Origin: an uncultured Bacteroidales bacterium
Lineage (GTDB): Bacteria > Bacteroidota > Bacteroidia > Bacteroidales > Muribaculaceae
Length of the DNA: 64,000 bases
Assembly (NCBI GenBank): GCA_958418815.1
Contig: CATZGB010000016.1
Location: forward strand, 1 to 64,000
Direction: 5' to 3'
In this document: piece by piece, positions 42,535 to 50,969 of the stretch
How the letters are laid out: the number at the start of each line of letters is the position of its first letter
How positions within the stretch are numbered: position 1 is the first letter of the stretch
Position numbers and translations under genes: made by a program
The notes under the pieces: generated by a model
What the model was told of the DNA's origin: nothing
What the model saw: only the letters and a program-made list of their open reading frames with translations
The model's database searches: none

Positions 42535-43380
42535 TTACTGGCGTCGCTCTTTGATGGCGGCCATCACTGCCTTGGCGATGTTGGTGGCTGCCTCGGCGCG
42601 GCAGGCCGAGAAGCTTGGCCAGTCGTTGAAGTCGATTATGCTCAGCGAGCCGTCTTCGGCCTGGATGCACTCCCCGCCGTAGACGATGAGGTTGAGCTCC
42701 TTGGCCGCGCGGCGGCATATCGCCTTGAGGGCCTCGTCGGTGCGGCGGGTCTCCTCGTCCTTGGGCTTGATGGTCTCAGGCTCGTAGGGGCGGAACCAAT
42801 GGAAGAAGGGGGTGTCGGCGACACCGTAGAATTTCACGAGCTTGCCGGGAAGGTGGCGCGAGATGACGGCCCTCTTGAACCCGCGCAGGAAATACTCCTG
42901 GAGGACATCCTGGGCCTCGGCGGGGGTGCGCACATAGCTCACATCCTCGGCATGCTGGGCGTGGAAGTCGCCGCGCTTTATCCAGCACTGGCTGAAGCCG
43001 AGCTTCTGGAGGCGACCTTTGACCACCTCGTCGGTGTCGACGATGATGCTGGCGGGGTAGGGGATGTTGGAGCCGAGCAGTATGCGGGCCTGGCGCTCAC
43101 GGATGCAGTTCTCGATGCCGTAGCCTGAGTTTATGACCAGCTGCCCTTGCTCCTCGAGCTGCTGCAGCAGGTCGGTCGAACGGCGTTCGCGACACATGTT
43201 TATGATCACCGGCTCGGTGACAGCCCCCGAGCAGAATTGCTCCTCGGAGTAAATGCGCACCTCGCAGCCGCGTTTGCGCAACTGCTCGGCCACGGTGTTG
43301 AGTATCGTGGCGTCGTTTCCGACATGGTTGGGGGAGAATGCCCCGGCTCGCATTATGGCGGCTATCTTCGTGGTGGCCAT
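42535..43380 (-). CDS. ATP-grasp-like protein heading the inositol-lipid operon
   Basis: 281 residues, cytoplasmic. An N-terminal Rossmann-like part (1-90), a central lysine-bearing segment (CWIKRGDFHAQHAEDV) and a C-terminal GGECIQAEDGSLSIIDFNDWPSFSACR, where Glu, Asp and Asn are placed as in the metal site of ATP-grasp ligases and kinases (RimK, ITPK types). This suggests ATP-dependent ligation or phosphorylation of a small molecule, perhaps an inositol derivative given the operon. No closer family is recognised. It is preceded by a strong canonical promoter. Confidence 0.65.
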   Translation of the reverse strand: MATTKIAAIMRAGAFSPNHVGNDATILNTVAEQLRKRGCEVRIYSEEQFCSGAVTEPVIINMCRERRSTDLLQQLEEQGQLVINSGYGIENCIRERQARILLGSNIPYPASIIVDTDEVVKGRLQKLGFSQCWIKRGDFHAQHAEDVSYVRTPAEAQDVLQEYFLRGFKRAVISRHLPGKLVKFYGVADTPFFHWFRPYEPETIKPKDEETRRTDEALKAICRRAAKELNLIVYGGECIQAEDGSLSIIDFNDWPSFSACRAEAATNIAKAVMAAIKERRQ

Positions 43381-43403
43381 CGCAAAATCAGTTTTCCAGA
43401 GTG

Positions 43404-43435
43404 CAAAGGTAGCTCATTTCGGTCAAAATCGCAAA
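43404..43435 (-). promoter_or_regulatory. Promoter of the inositol-lipid operon (TTTG-N20-TACCTTTG)
   Basis: Minus-strand TTTG at 43432-43435 and TACCTTTG at 43404-43411, spacing 20; leader about 20 bases. Confidence 0.8.
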
Positions 43436-43514
43436 TTTTTGTCGGGAAGCGGCCCCCCACGCCGATGAGACGGCATGGCGGCCGCCGCGTCCCGGCATTA
43501 CCGGCGCGAGGCTG

Positions 43515-43793
43515 TCATTTCTTCTTTTTCTTGGAGAAATAATCGTTGTGCATCTTGATGGCGAACACCGTCGCCGAGCATGCCAGGGTGATGAGGTTGG
43601 TGATTATCAGCGGCCAGTTGACGGGGTCGCTCAGGAATCCCTGGGCGACGAAGAAGGCTGAGCCGAGGCCCATGAGCATGAAGGTCGGGAGGGCGATGGA
43701 GTCGGTCTCGCGTGTGCGGATGGTGTAGATGGCCTGGGGGAGGTAGCCGAAAATCATGCAGAGGGCGGCTGCGTATCCAATGATGTTGAACAT
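43515..43793 (-). CDS. SemiSWEET-type sugar transporter
   Basis: 92 residues: three membrane helices of the MtN3/PQ-loop type. The PQ motif GYLPQ (16-20) is followed by TIRTRETDSIALPTFMLMG, and the third helix contains NLITLACSATVFAIK. SemiSWEETs dimerise to pass sugars down a gradient. The lysine-rich tail is typical. It lies 134 bases past... that is, downstream of, a predicted untranslated transcript and has its own promoter; it ends before the inositol operon promoter. Confidence 0.88.
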   Translation of the reverse strand: MFNIIGYAAALCMIFGYLPQAIYTIRTRETDSIALPTFMLMGLGSAFFVAQGFLSDPVNWPLIITNLITLACSATVFAIKMHNDYFSKKKKK

Positions 43794-43881
43794 AAAAAGT
43801 CAGGGGTTTCAGGGTTATGTTATTGATTCTTCTGGCGATTCCTTTCCCGGGGATGCCCGTGGAGAAAGACCGAAAGGGGGG

Positions 43882-43911
43882 CAAAGTTAACAAATTAAGA
43901 TGACAAAACAA
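43882..43911 (-). promoter_or_regulatory. Promoter of the SemiSWEET gene (TTG-N19-TAACTTTG)
   Basis: Minus-strand TTG at 43909-43911 and TAACTTTG at 43882-43889, spacing 19. Confidence 0.78.
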
Positions 43912-43949
43912 GCTTTTGGAATCCCGGAAGCTCTCCGCCGGGAGGCCGT

Positions 43950-44441
43950 ATGTCAAAAATAAAGCCGTGGCGCGGGGCCACGGCTTGGTTGGAATTCACA
44001 TGGTTGCAAAAGATTTGATTCAAGCGCATCCGCTCCGGTTTTGAGAGAGGAGTGAGTTCCGAAAGGATTTAAACGCCGGAAATGAACTCGTTTCATCGCG
44101 AAGCATGGTCACCATTCCGTTTCTTTTGGCGGCCGGTTCCCCCAACACACATACATATCATCATGAAAACTTAAGCATATTGCCTTGTTCACTATCACTA
44201 TGACAATTTGTCCGGGGAGATGCCCTCGACGGGCCTCGCCGGGGACATGGAGTCAAAAGAACCGAAAGTCAAAGTTCGACATAAGAAGCCTCACGGATTC
44301 CATATAATTGGAACCGGCCGGCCATGGCCGCCTGTCTTGCGGAGAGAGTGGACCTTTTAAGGAGTTGACCCCAGGGGGTGAGCCAAGTGGTCAATCCGGC
44401 AGGCGACAGGAGAGGCCATGGAAAACGGTCCGTTGCCAAAT
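43950..44441 (-). ncRNA. Predicted ~490-nt untranslated or micropeptide-coding transcript, family unknown
   Basis: A consensus promoter at 44448-44479 reads leftwards into a region with no protein gene, and a strong terminator (43955-43985) closes it before the SemiSWEET promoter. Local hairpins include CCGG-GAG-GCCC...GGGC-CTC-CCGG near 44211-44243. Only two tiny ORFs fit: 31 residues at 44020-44115 (MVTMLRDETSS...) and 23 residues at 44093-44164 (MMICMCVGGTG...). It lacks tmRNA and RNase P signatures that I would recognise. The nature of the RNA is inference. Confidence 0.5.
43955..43985 (-). terminator. Terminator of the ~490-nt transcript
   Basis: AAGCCGTGGC pairs with GCCACGGCTT around a 4-5 base loop; on the minus strand it is followed by TATTTTTG. 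No annotated gene uses it. Confidence 0.8.
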
Positions 44442-44447
44442 CCACTA

Positions 44448-44479
44448 CAAAATTACCTCTTTGTTTTGAATTTTCCAAA
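44448..44479 (-). promoter_or_regulatory. Orphan promoter (TTTG-N20-TAATTTTG)
   Basis: TTTG at 44476-44479, TAATTTTG at 44448-44455, spacing exactly 20, reading leftwards into the gene-free region. Confidence 0.78.
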
Positions 44480-44555
44480 ACATAATGGGTTGACTTCTTG
44501 AATTTTAACCAAAAGGGGCGGTTTTTAGCATTTCTTTTCCATCCAATAGTTAAAA

Positions 44556-45800
44556 TTAAGAATGTCGACCGCAGTCTGGAGCTGCATGGTCAGTTTTTTG
44601 CAGAGGCAGCTCGATGCGGAAGGTGGTGCCGCGCGACGGTTCTGACCAGGCCACGAAGATGCGTCCCCGGTGGTATTGCTCGACGATGCGTTTGGCCAGG
44701 GCGAGTCCCAGGCCCCATCCCCGCTTCTTGGTCGTGAATCCGGGATTGAACACGGTCTTGTGGTTCTTGCGCGGGATTCCCTTCCCGGTGTCGGTCACGG
44801 TGACGCAGGCGCGGTTGCCTTCGGCAGAGGTCGCCACATCGATTGAGCCTGAGCCTTCCATCGCGTCGACGGCGTTCTTTATCAGGTTTTCCATGACCCA
44901 TTCAAAAAGCGGTGCGCTCATGTCAACGGGTAATGGTTGCGGCGACAGGCTGGTGGTGAGGCTTATGCGCGATGATATGCGTGTCTGCATGTAGCCGGCG
45001 GCCCGCGCCACGACATCGTTTAGGTCTTCACGCTCTATGTTGGGGCGCGACCCGATTTTTGAGAAGCGCGAGGCTATCATCGACAGGCGGCTGATGTCTT
45101 TGTCCATCTCCCTGACCATCTCCTCGTCTGTGCCGGTCGAGCGGAGCAGTTCGGTCCAGGCCATCAGCGACGAGATTGGTGTGCCGAGCTGGTGGGCGGT
45201 CTCCTTTGAGAGCCCCACCCAAACCTTGTTTTGCTCGGCCTTGCGGGTGGAGTTGACGGCGAAATAGACGATGGCGATGAACGCCAGCATCACCAGCAGC
45301 TGTATGTAGGGGTAGTAGCTGAGCCGTCTGAGCAGCTTGGAATCGTCGTAATAGAGATGCTGCAGGTTGTCAGGGGAGATGATGATGTGAATCACATTCG
45401 CCCTCTTCTCGAGCGAGGCCAGCTTGCCCCGCAGGTAGCTCTCGTTGGCCGGGGATATGATCCAGGGTGTCAGCGAATCGACATCCTCGGGGAGGTCGAA
45501 GTTGCGGTGGAGCAGTATGTTGCCCTCGTCGTCGGTGAGCAGCACGGGGATGGTGTGGTTCTGCTCGATTATACCGAAAAGGAACTCGAGGTTTTCGGGC
45601 GACACATCCGGCGCGTCAGGATTCTGGCCGATGTCGGCAATCTGCTTTGTCGCGTCGGCCCATATCTGCATGCGCTCCCTCTCCTGGGCCGACAGGTCGG
45701 CCACCAGGCTGTTTGACACAAGGACGAATACCACCACCACGGCGATGGATACGACGAAGAAAAGGGCGGTGCCGAAGCGTCGGATGTCGTAGATGTTCAT
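44556..45800 (-). CDS. Sensor histidine kinase without an adjacent regulator
   Basis: 414 residues: membrane helix (about 10-32), a periplasmic sensing part (33-163), a second helix (about 164-183), then kinase. H-box SKETAHQLGTP with phospho-acceptor His203, N-box NLIKNAVDAM, G1 DTGKGIP and G2 KRGWGLGLAL are intact. It phosphorylates an unknown response regulator; none is encoded nearby (porX is 12 kb away on the other strand). It is the last gene of the deaD-DUF3256-xseA-xseB run (20-base gap). Confidence 0.92.
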   Translation of the reverse strand: MNIYDIRRFGTALFFVVSIAVVVVFVLVSNSLVADLSAQERERMQIWADATKQIADIGQNPDAPDVSPENLEFLFGIIEQNHTIPVLLTDDEGNILLHRNFDLPEDVDSLTPWIISPANESYLRGKLASLEKRANVIHIIISPDNLQHLYYDDSKLLRRLSYYPYIQLLVMLAFIAIVYFAVNSTRKAEQNKVWVGLSKETAHQLGTPISSLMAWTELLRSTGTDEEMVREMDKDISRLSMIASRFSKIGSRPNIEREDLNDVVARAAGYMQTRISSRISLTTSLSPQPLPVDMSAPLFEWVMENLIKNAVDAMEGSGSIDVATSAEGNRACVTVTDTGKGIPRKNHKTVFNPGFTTKKRGWGLGLALAKRIVEQYHRGRIFVAWSEPSRGTTFRIELPLQKTDHAAPDCGRHS

Positions 45801-45819
45801 CTGAGGAAGGTCGGCGCTG

Positions 45820-46035
45820 TCAGTTCTCGAGTTGTGTGAGGATGGAGCGCAGCTCCTCGTCGGTGGCGGTGAGCCTTGCGCGGCATTCGGCGATCAGCTC
45901 TGTGGCGCGGCGGGTGAGCGCGGCCAGGCGGTCGATGTCACACTGGTCGCTCTGCATCGTCTTGAGAATTGTCGAGAGTTCCTCGAAAGCTTCGTTGTAG
46001 GTCAGTTCTTTTACAGGTCTGTTATTTTCAGGCAT
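45820..46035 (-). CDS. xseB: Exodeoxyribonuclease VII small subunit
   Basis: 71 residues, all helical: LTYNEAFEELSTILKTMQSDQCDIDRLAALTRRATELIAECRARL matches the XseB coiled-coil pattern. It binds the large subunit, encoded 14 bases upstream, to form the single-strand DNA exonuclease. Confidence 0.93.
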   Translation of the reverse strand: MPENNRPVKELTYNEAFEELSTILKTMQSDQCDIDRLAALTRRATELIAECRARLTATDEELRSILTQLEN

Positions 46036-46049
46036 GGTGGATTGAGGTT

Positions 46050-47351
46050 TTATGGTGTGTGGGCGAGGAATGAGCCGTCTGCAAGGGTGATTTCGAGCAG
46101 CGCGCCCAGAGGCACATCCTTGACAGAGGTCACGGCGTGGCCGTCGATTCGGGTGATGGAGTAGCCACGGGCCAAGGTGGCTGCGGGCGACAGCACCTCA
46201 AGTAGCTGCGCCGAGGCGTCGAGCCGTTCGGCGTGGCGGCGTAGCAGGTCGCGGGTAGCGTTGGAGATAGTGTTGACCGCCATGTCGAGGCGCGAGCGCG
46301 ATGGCTCGATTTTCACGGCCGAGAGGCCGTATAGCGACGCGACGGCACGTGTCATAGCGGCTTTAGAGCGTTCGACGGCTCCTCTGGCGGCCACCGGCAA
46401 CAGCGCCTCGGCCTGGGCAAGCTGCTCCTTGTCGCCCGCTATGCGTTGAGTCGCGAACTGCACTATCTTGTTTCCGGCTGCCATCAGCGCGCCAAGTATC
46501 GCTTCACCTTTGCCGATGAGCCATTCGGCCACGGCTGTGGGGGTCTTCAGGCGGATGTTGGCCACCCAGTCGAGTACGGTCACATCGCGTTCGTGGCCGA
46601 TGCCTATCGCCACCGGGAGCGGGAACTGGGCCACAGACGCGGCCAGCTCGTAGTCCTCGAATGCCTGCAGGTCGGAGGTCGCGCCCCCTCCCCGGATTAT
46701 CACCACCCCGTCCCATGCGCCTTGCTCGTCGGCCACCTTCTCCAGGGCGGCGATAATGGAGCGCGGGGCCGAGGCCCCTTGCATCACCGCCGGGAAAAGC
46801 TTGGTGGTGAACTTGATGCGCGACGGGTTGTTGGCGAGCTGGTTCATGAAGTCGCCGTATCCGGCGGCTCCGGGGGCGGAGATGACAGCCACGCGCTGGA
46901 CTACCGTGGGCCATTTCAGCGAACGGTTGTCTTCGAGTATCCCCTCCTCCTGGAGCTTGCGCAGGATTTCGTTGCGGCGGCGCACAAGGTCGCCCATGGT
47001 GTATTCGGGGTTTGCCTCATGTATCACGAGGGACAACCCGAAGACGGAATGCATCGACGCGGACACACGCAGCATCACTTTCAGGCCAGAGGTTAACGGC
47101 TGTCCGGTGGCTTCCAGGAAACGACGGCTCAGCGGGCCGTAGATGTTGGCCCAGCAGCAGCCGCGTATGCGGGCCACCTGATGCCCCTCCTCATCTTTCT
47201 GGAGCAGCTCCATGTAACAGTGGCCGCCCCGCGACGCGACATCCTGCAGCTCCGCCGTGATCCAGACATTCTGGGTCTCAGGCTGTCGTACGAGGTCGGA
47301 TATGCGATTTGTGAGTTCGAGGAGTGAAATCGGGTTGCTGTTCATCGTCAT
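46050..47351 (-). CDS. xseA: Exodeoxyribonuclease VII large subunit
   Basis: 433 residues. N-terminal OB-fold (about 10-105; ISLLELTNRISDLV, VWITAELQDVASRGGHCYMEL) and the catalytic domain with VAVISAPGAAGYGDF and VIIRGGGATSDLQAFEDYELAASVAQFPLPVAIGIGHERDVTVLDWVA, the conserved exonuclease VII core. It degrades single-stranded DNA in the cytoplasm with XseB. ATG at 47351 or 47345. Confidence 0.96.
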   Translation of the reverse strand: MTMNSNPISLLELTNRISDLVRQPETQNVWITAELQDVASRGGHCYMELLQKDEEGHQVARIRGCCWANIYGPLSRRFLEATGQPLTSGLKVMLRVSASMHSVFGLSLVIHEANPEYTMGDLVRRRNEILRKLQEEGILEDNRSLKWPTVVQRVAVISAPGAAGYGDFMNQLANNPSRIKFTTKLFPAVMQGASAPRSIIAALEKVADEQGAWDGVVIIRGGGATSDLQAFEDYELAASVAQFPLPVAIGIGHERDVTVLDWVANIRLKTPTAVAEWLIGKGEAILGALMAAGNKIVQFATQRIAGDKEQLAQAEALLPVAARGAVERSKAAMTRAVASLYGLSAVKIEPSRSRLDMAVNTISNATRDLLRRHAERLDASAQLLEVLSPAATLARGYSITRIDGHAVTSVKDVPLGALLEITLADGSFLAHTP

Positions 47352-47382
47352 GGATGCGGAAGGCCGCAGGCTCGGGCGGTGG

Positions 47383-48204
47383 TCATTTCTCCATCACCAG
47401 GCGTTTGCCGTTCCAGTGGAAGGTTATCGACTTGCGTATCGAAGACTCGGCTATGCCCAGAGATTCCTCCGGGATATAGTCGGGCAGGTTGTTGGTGAAG
47501 ACGGCTGATTTGCTTTCAGGGAAATATTCGAGCTTTGCCAGAACGAAAGGAACGGCATTCTCCACGTCGTCGCGTTTCTTTTTCCCCTCGGGAAGCATCC
47601 AGTCGTCAAGGGTCGGCACTGTGAAAAGGCCTTTTATCTCTTTCCAGTCAGTGTCGTAAAATTTCACTGCCGAGTCGTCGGCCGGGGTCTTGAGGGTGCG
47701 GGCCAGCATTATCACCGCGTTGCCTTTCCTCCCGGGGGAAGGGAGCAAGGCGAGGGTGTATTCCGAGACCGGCGATGTCGTGAACACAAGTTTCTCCGCT
47801 GTCTCCTCCAGTATGCGGCATTCCCCCCCGATAAGGTTTTTCGAAGCCTTGTCAGACCCGGCATTGAAGTAGTCGATCATGTCCATGCGTGTCATGGGGT
47901 CGATGGTGGGGAACACAGACAGCGGAGCGCTGACAAAGAAGTCGGCTGCGGTGGCTGCCTCCTCGACCTTTTCGGTCTTGTCAGAATCGGTGGCCTGGTA
48001 GATGCCTGACGCGAGGGCTGCCGCTGCCTCCTGTGGGGACATGGCCTCCACCGAGTCGGCCTCGGCGGTGGTGACAGCCGCGGGGTGCTGGTCAGCCGGA
48101 GTCTCCCCGGCAGCCCGGAATCCGCAGGCCGCGGTCGCCACCGCCAGGGCGGCGGCGACCATCGGGGCGATGCGGTATGAAGCGGCGGTTGGTTTGTGTC
48201 TCAT
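47383..48204 (-). CDS. DUF3256-family putative lipoprotein
   Basis: 273 residues. N-terminal export signal with a possible lipobox (ATAAC, Cys27), a low-complexity Ala/Thr/Glu linker (30-85), and a DUF3256-like domain: PLSVFPTIDPMTRMDMIDYFNAG, FYDTDWKEIKGLF and a C-terminal ITFHWNGKRLV. The family is confined to Bacteroidetes with no known function. It lies between deaD and xseA with gaps of about 30 bases. Confidence 0.78.
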   Translation of the reverse strand: MRHKPTAASYRIAPMVAAALAVATAACGFRAAGETPADQHPAAVTTAEADSVEAMSPQEAAAALASGIYQATDSDKTEKVEEAATAADFFVSAPLSVFPTIDPMTRMDMIDYFNAGSDKASKNLIGGECRILEETAEKLVFTTSPVSEYTLALLPSPGRKGNAVIMLARTLKTPADDSAVKFYDTDWKEIKGLFTVPTLDDWMLPEGKKKRDDVENAVPFVLAKLEYFPESKSAVFTNNLPDYIPEESLGIAESSIRKSITFHWNGKRLVMEK

Positions 48205-48233
48205 ATCGTCTGGTCTTTAAAAAGTGCGCCGGG

Positions 48234-49985
48234 TCATTTGCGGCGTGATTTCTTTTTGAAGATTGCGTAGTGGTCCTCTTCAGGCTCCGCGCCACGGCGT
48301 TCCTTGCTGCGGCGGGTGGCGGCGTGGGCATAGTCCTTGTCAGCCTCGGCGATTTCGCTGTAAAGGCGTTTGCCGAAGAATTCCGCGCCTTTGAGGCTGT
48401 TGACCACACGCTTGGCATCGGATTTCTTCACATCGAACAGCGAGTAGGAGGGCATCAGGTCAATGCGTCCGACATCCACCCTGGGGCCTGCGACATTCTT
48501 GTTGAGCGTCTCGATGAGGTTGCCCGCGAAGAAACCGTCGCGCTTGCCGACATTGACATACACGCGTTCCATGCCCTTCGAGGCGGTGCGGCGGTCTTTC
48601 TCCTCCATCGAGCGCGGCTCCTCTTTTTTCTTGTCCTTGCGGTTCTTGGCCGGTTTCTCGTCGATGAGGTCGATTTTGGGCGCGTCCTTGTAATATTCTA
48701 GGAGCCTGCGGAACTCGAGTGACAGCACACGCTTGATGAGGTCTTCCGAGGTGAGCCATCCCAGTTTCTTCATCACTCCGGGGAGGTATTTCTCCATCTC
48801 GCTGTCATTTACCTCGACGCGTTCTATGCGGTCGGCCAGCGAGAAGAGCTGCTTCTCGATGATATGCTCGGGGGTCGGCACCTCCTTGCGCTCGAATGTC
48901 TTGCCGATGATTCGCTCGATTTCGCGCAGGCGGCCTTTCTCGCGGGAGTGGATGATGGCCACTGACACGCCTGACTTGCCGGCGCGTCCGGTACGGCCCG
49001 AGCGGTGGGTGTATACCGCCGCGTCGTCGGGCAGACCGTAGTTGATGACATGGGTGAGGTCGTCGACATCGAGACCTCGGGCAGCCACGTCGGTGGCCAC
49101 CAGCATGGTGATCACCCTGTCGCGGAATTTCTGCATCACCATGTCGCGCTGCTGCTGCGAGAGGTCGCCATGGAGCGAGTCGGCGTTGTAGCCGTCGCGG
49201 ATCAGGTTCTCGGCGATTTCCTGGGTGTCGCGGCGGGTGCGGCAGAAAATGATGGCGTAGATGTTGGGGCTGTCGTCGGCGATGCGTTTCAGGGCCAGGT
49301 ATTTGTCGCGCGCGTTGACCATGTAGTACACATGGCGCACGTTTGCGGCTCCCTCGTTGCGGGTGCCGACGACAAACTCCTGCGGGTTGTGCATGTATTT
49401 GCTGGCGATGCGGGCGATTTCCTTGGGCATGGTTGCCGAGAACATCAGCATCTTGCGGTTGTCGGGCACATGGTCGAGGATTTCGTTGATGGAGTCGAGG
49501 AAGCCCATGTTGAGCATCTCGTCAGCCTCGTCGAGTATCACGGTGTGTACATCCTCGAGTTTCACCACCCCACGGTTGATGAGGTCGATCAGTCGGCCCG
49601 GGGTGGCCACGATCACCTGCGCGCCGCTCTTGAGGGCCTTTATCTGGCTCTGTATGCTCGACCCTCCGTAGACCGGAATCACCTTGATGTCGGGCATGTA
49701 CTTCGAGAAGTCGGCAAGGTCTGACGCGATCTGCAGGCAAAGCTCGCGGGTGGGGGAAAGGATGAGGGCCTGGGGCTTGTTCAGCTCCGGGTCGAGGCGT
49801 TGGAGCACCGGTATGCCGAAAGCGGCAGTCTTTCCGGTGCCGGTCTGGGCAAGGGCGACCACATCTCCGTCTTCGTTGAGGAGATGGGGGATTACCCGTT
49901 CCTGGACGGGCATGGGGGTTTCAAAACCGAGTTCTTCGACAGCTTTTCTTAAAGGCTCGCTGACGCCTAATTCTTCAAATGTCAT
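48234..49985 (-). CDS. deaD: DEAD-box RNA helicase with DbpA-type RNA-binding domain
   Basis: 583 residues from ATG 49985 (upstream in-frame codons lie across the promoter). Helicase motifs in order: AQTGTGKT, PTRELCLQ, ATPGRLID, DEADE, FSATMP, IIFCRTRR, ATDVAARGLD, HRSGRTGRAG. After a helical segment, a DbpA/CsdA-type RNA-binding domain (about 470-545; VYVNVGKRDGFFAGNLIETL) and a basic tail. It unwinds RNA in ribosome assembly, decay or cold response. First gene of a five-gene run. Confidence 0.93.
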   Translation of the reverse strand: MTFEELGVSEPLRKAVEELGFETPMPVQERVIPHLLNEDGDVVALAQTGTGKTAAFGIPVLQRLDPELNKPQALILSPTRELCLQIASDLADFSKYMPDIKVIPVYGGSSIQSQIKALKSGAQVIVATPGRLIDLINRGVVKLEDVHTVILDEADEMLNMGFLDSINEILDHVPDNRKMLMFSATMPKEIARIASKYMHNPQEFVVGTRNEGAANVRHVYYMVNARDKYLALKRIADDSPNIYAIIFCRTRRDTQEIAENLIRDGYNADSLHGDLSQQQRDMVMQKFRDRVITMLVATDVAARGLDVDDLTHVINYGLPDDAAVYTHRSGRTGRAGKSGVSVAIIHSREKGRLREIERIIGKTFERKEVPTPEHIIEKQLFSLADRIERVEVNDSEMEKYLPGVMKKLGWLTSEDLIKRVLSLEFRRLLEYYKDAPKIDLIDEKPAKNRKDKKKEEPRSMEEKDRRTASKGMERVYVNVGKRDGFFAGNLIETLNKNVAGPRVDVGRIDLMPSYSLFDVKKSDAKRVVNSLKGAEFFGKRLYSEIAEADKDYAHAATRRSKERRGAEPEEDHYAIFKKKSRRK

Positions 49986-50088
49986 AAATAAAACGTAACT
50001 ATGTGTCGGGGTTTCATCCGGAGGCTTATCGCGCGAAACTGTCGAATATCGAAAATCGGGAAATATCCTCATCCGGGAAACATCTTTG

Positions 50089-50096
50089 CAAAGATA
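50089..50096 (-). promoter_or_regulatory. -7 box (TATCTTTG) of the deaD operon
   Basis: TAnnTTTG match 104 bases before the deaD ATG on the minus strand, within a CTTTGCAAAG palindrome. Confidence 0.6.
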
Positions 50097-50101
50097 CAAC
50101 A

Positions 50102-50135
50102 AATGAGGCCCACGAAAAGAATCGCAGGCCTCATT
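50102..50135. terminator. Terminator between the DJ-1 gene and the deaD promoter
   Basis: AATGAGGCC pairs with GGCCTCATT; TTTTTT follows on the plus strand, TTTGTTG on the minus strand. Placed to end the DJ-1 transcript. Confidence 0.7.
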
Positions 50136-50220
50136 TTTTTAATATAATTTGTTAAGCGGGGTATGACAGCCCTCATTTTTCCAAGCTCGGGGCTGTCCCG
50201 CAAAATCGTCTGATGGCGGG

Positions 50221-50793
50221 TCAGAAATAGAAATTCATGCTTTTGGGGTAGAAGAGCATTCCTGAACCAACCTCCTGGGCCACAGCCTCTCCCATGGAGT
50301 TGGCCACGATGGCCAGGGCGAAGCGCATGGCGGCCGAAGGGCCGTTGGCGGTGATAAGGTTGTTGAGCGCGATCACCGGGGAGTCGCGTCGTATGGCGGC
50401 ACCCATCTTTTTCTCGAAACCGGGATAGCATGTGGCCTCCTTGCCGTCAAGTATGCCCAGAGGGCCAAGCACCACGGCGGGGGCGGCGCATATCGCGGCA
50501 ATCTTTCCTGAGGCCGACTGGTTGATGAGCAGGGTGTTGAGGGGGGCGAACTTTGACAGGTTCTCGGCCCCGGGCATCCCGCCGGGGATTATCAGCCATT
50601 CGGGGGTGACGAAATCGGTCTTGTCATAAAGCAGGTCGGTGGTCACGGGGATTCCGTGGGCGCCTATGACTGTGTGGCTGTCTGTGATGGAGACGGTCTT
50701 GATGTCCATTCCCGCGCGGCGCATCACGTCTACCACGGTCAGGGCCTCTATTTCCTCGAAGCCCGCGGCAAGAAAAATGTAAGAAGTGTTCAT
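50221..50793 (-). CDS. DJ-1/PfpI (YajL-like) family protein
   Basis: 190 residues, flavodoxin-like. The active Cys102 lies in the nucleophile elbow AAICAAPAVVL, with Glu13/Glu14 in AAGFEEIEA; GGMPGAENL is also conserved. Family members act as deglycases, chaperones or oxidative-stress sensors; the exact activity is disputed even in well-studied cases. Single gene with a canonical promoter, divergent from apbE. Confidence 0.92.
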   Translation of the reverse strand: MNTSYIFLAAGFEEIEALTVVDVMRRAGMDIKTVSITDSHTVIGAHGIPVTTDLLYDKTDFVTPEWLIIPGGMPGAENLSKFAPLNTLLINQSASGKIAAICAAPAVVLGPLGILDGKEATCYPGFEKKMGAAIRRDSPVIALNNLITANGPSAAMRFALAIVANSMGEAVAQEVGSGMLFYPKSMNFYF

Positions 50794-50891
50794 GACAAAA
50801 TCGGTTTTGGTTGGTTGCAGTTAGGTTTGTTTTAAAAGAGACATAGTGGGGAGAAAGTTCCCTTTTTTGAGGTACGTCTTGTTAGATAACA

Positions 50892-50922
50892 CAAAATTAC
50901 TAATGTTTGTTCTGAGATGCAA
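50892..50922 (-). promoter_or_regulatory. Promoter of the DJ-1 gene (TTG-N20-TAATTTTG)
   Basis: Minus-strand TTG at 50920-50922 and TAATTTTG at 50892-50899, spacing 20. Confidence 0.78.
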
Positions 50923-50934
50923 GAAAAAATTTCA

Positions 50935-50942
50935 TAATTTTG
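50935..50942 (+). promoter_or_regulatory. -7 box (TAATTTTG) of apbE
   Basis: TAnnTTTG match 28 bases before the ATG at 50970, back-to-back with the DJ-1 promoter. It excludes the longer frame start at 50940. Confidence 0.65.
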
Positions 50943-50969
50943 TGGTATCATTTATATGACGATACCTGT

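Noticed and set aside
43950..44441. tmRNA or RNase P RNA as identity of the orphan transcript
   Set aside because: No tRNA-like ends or tag reading frame for tmRNA, and no GAGGAAAGTCC-type core for RNase P were seen.
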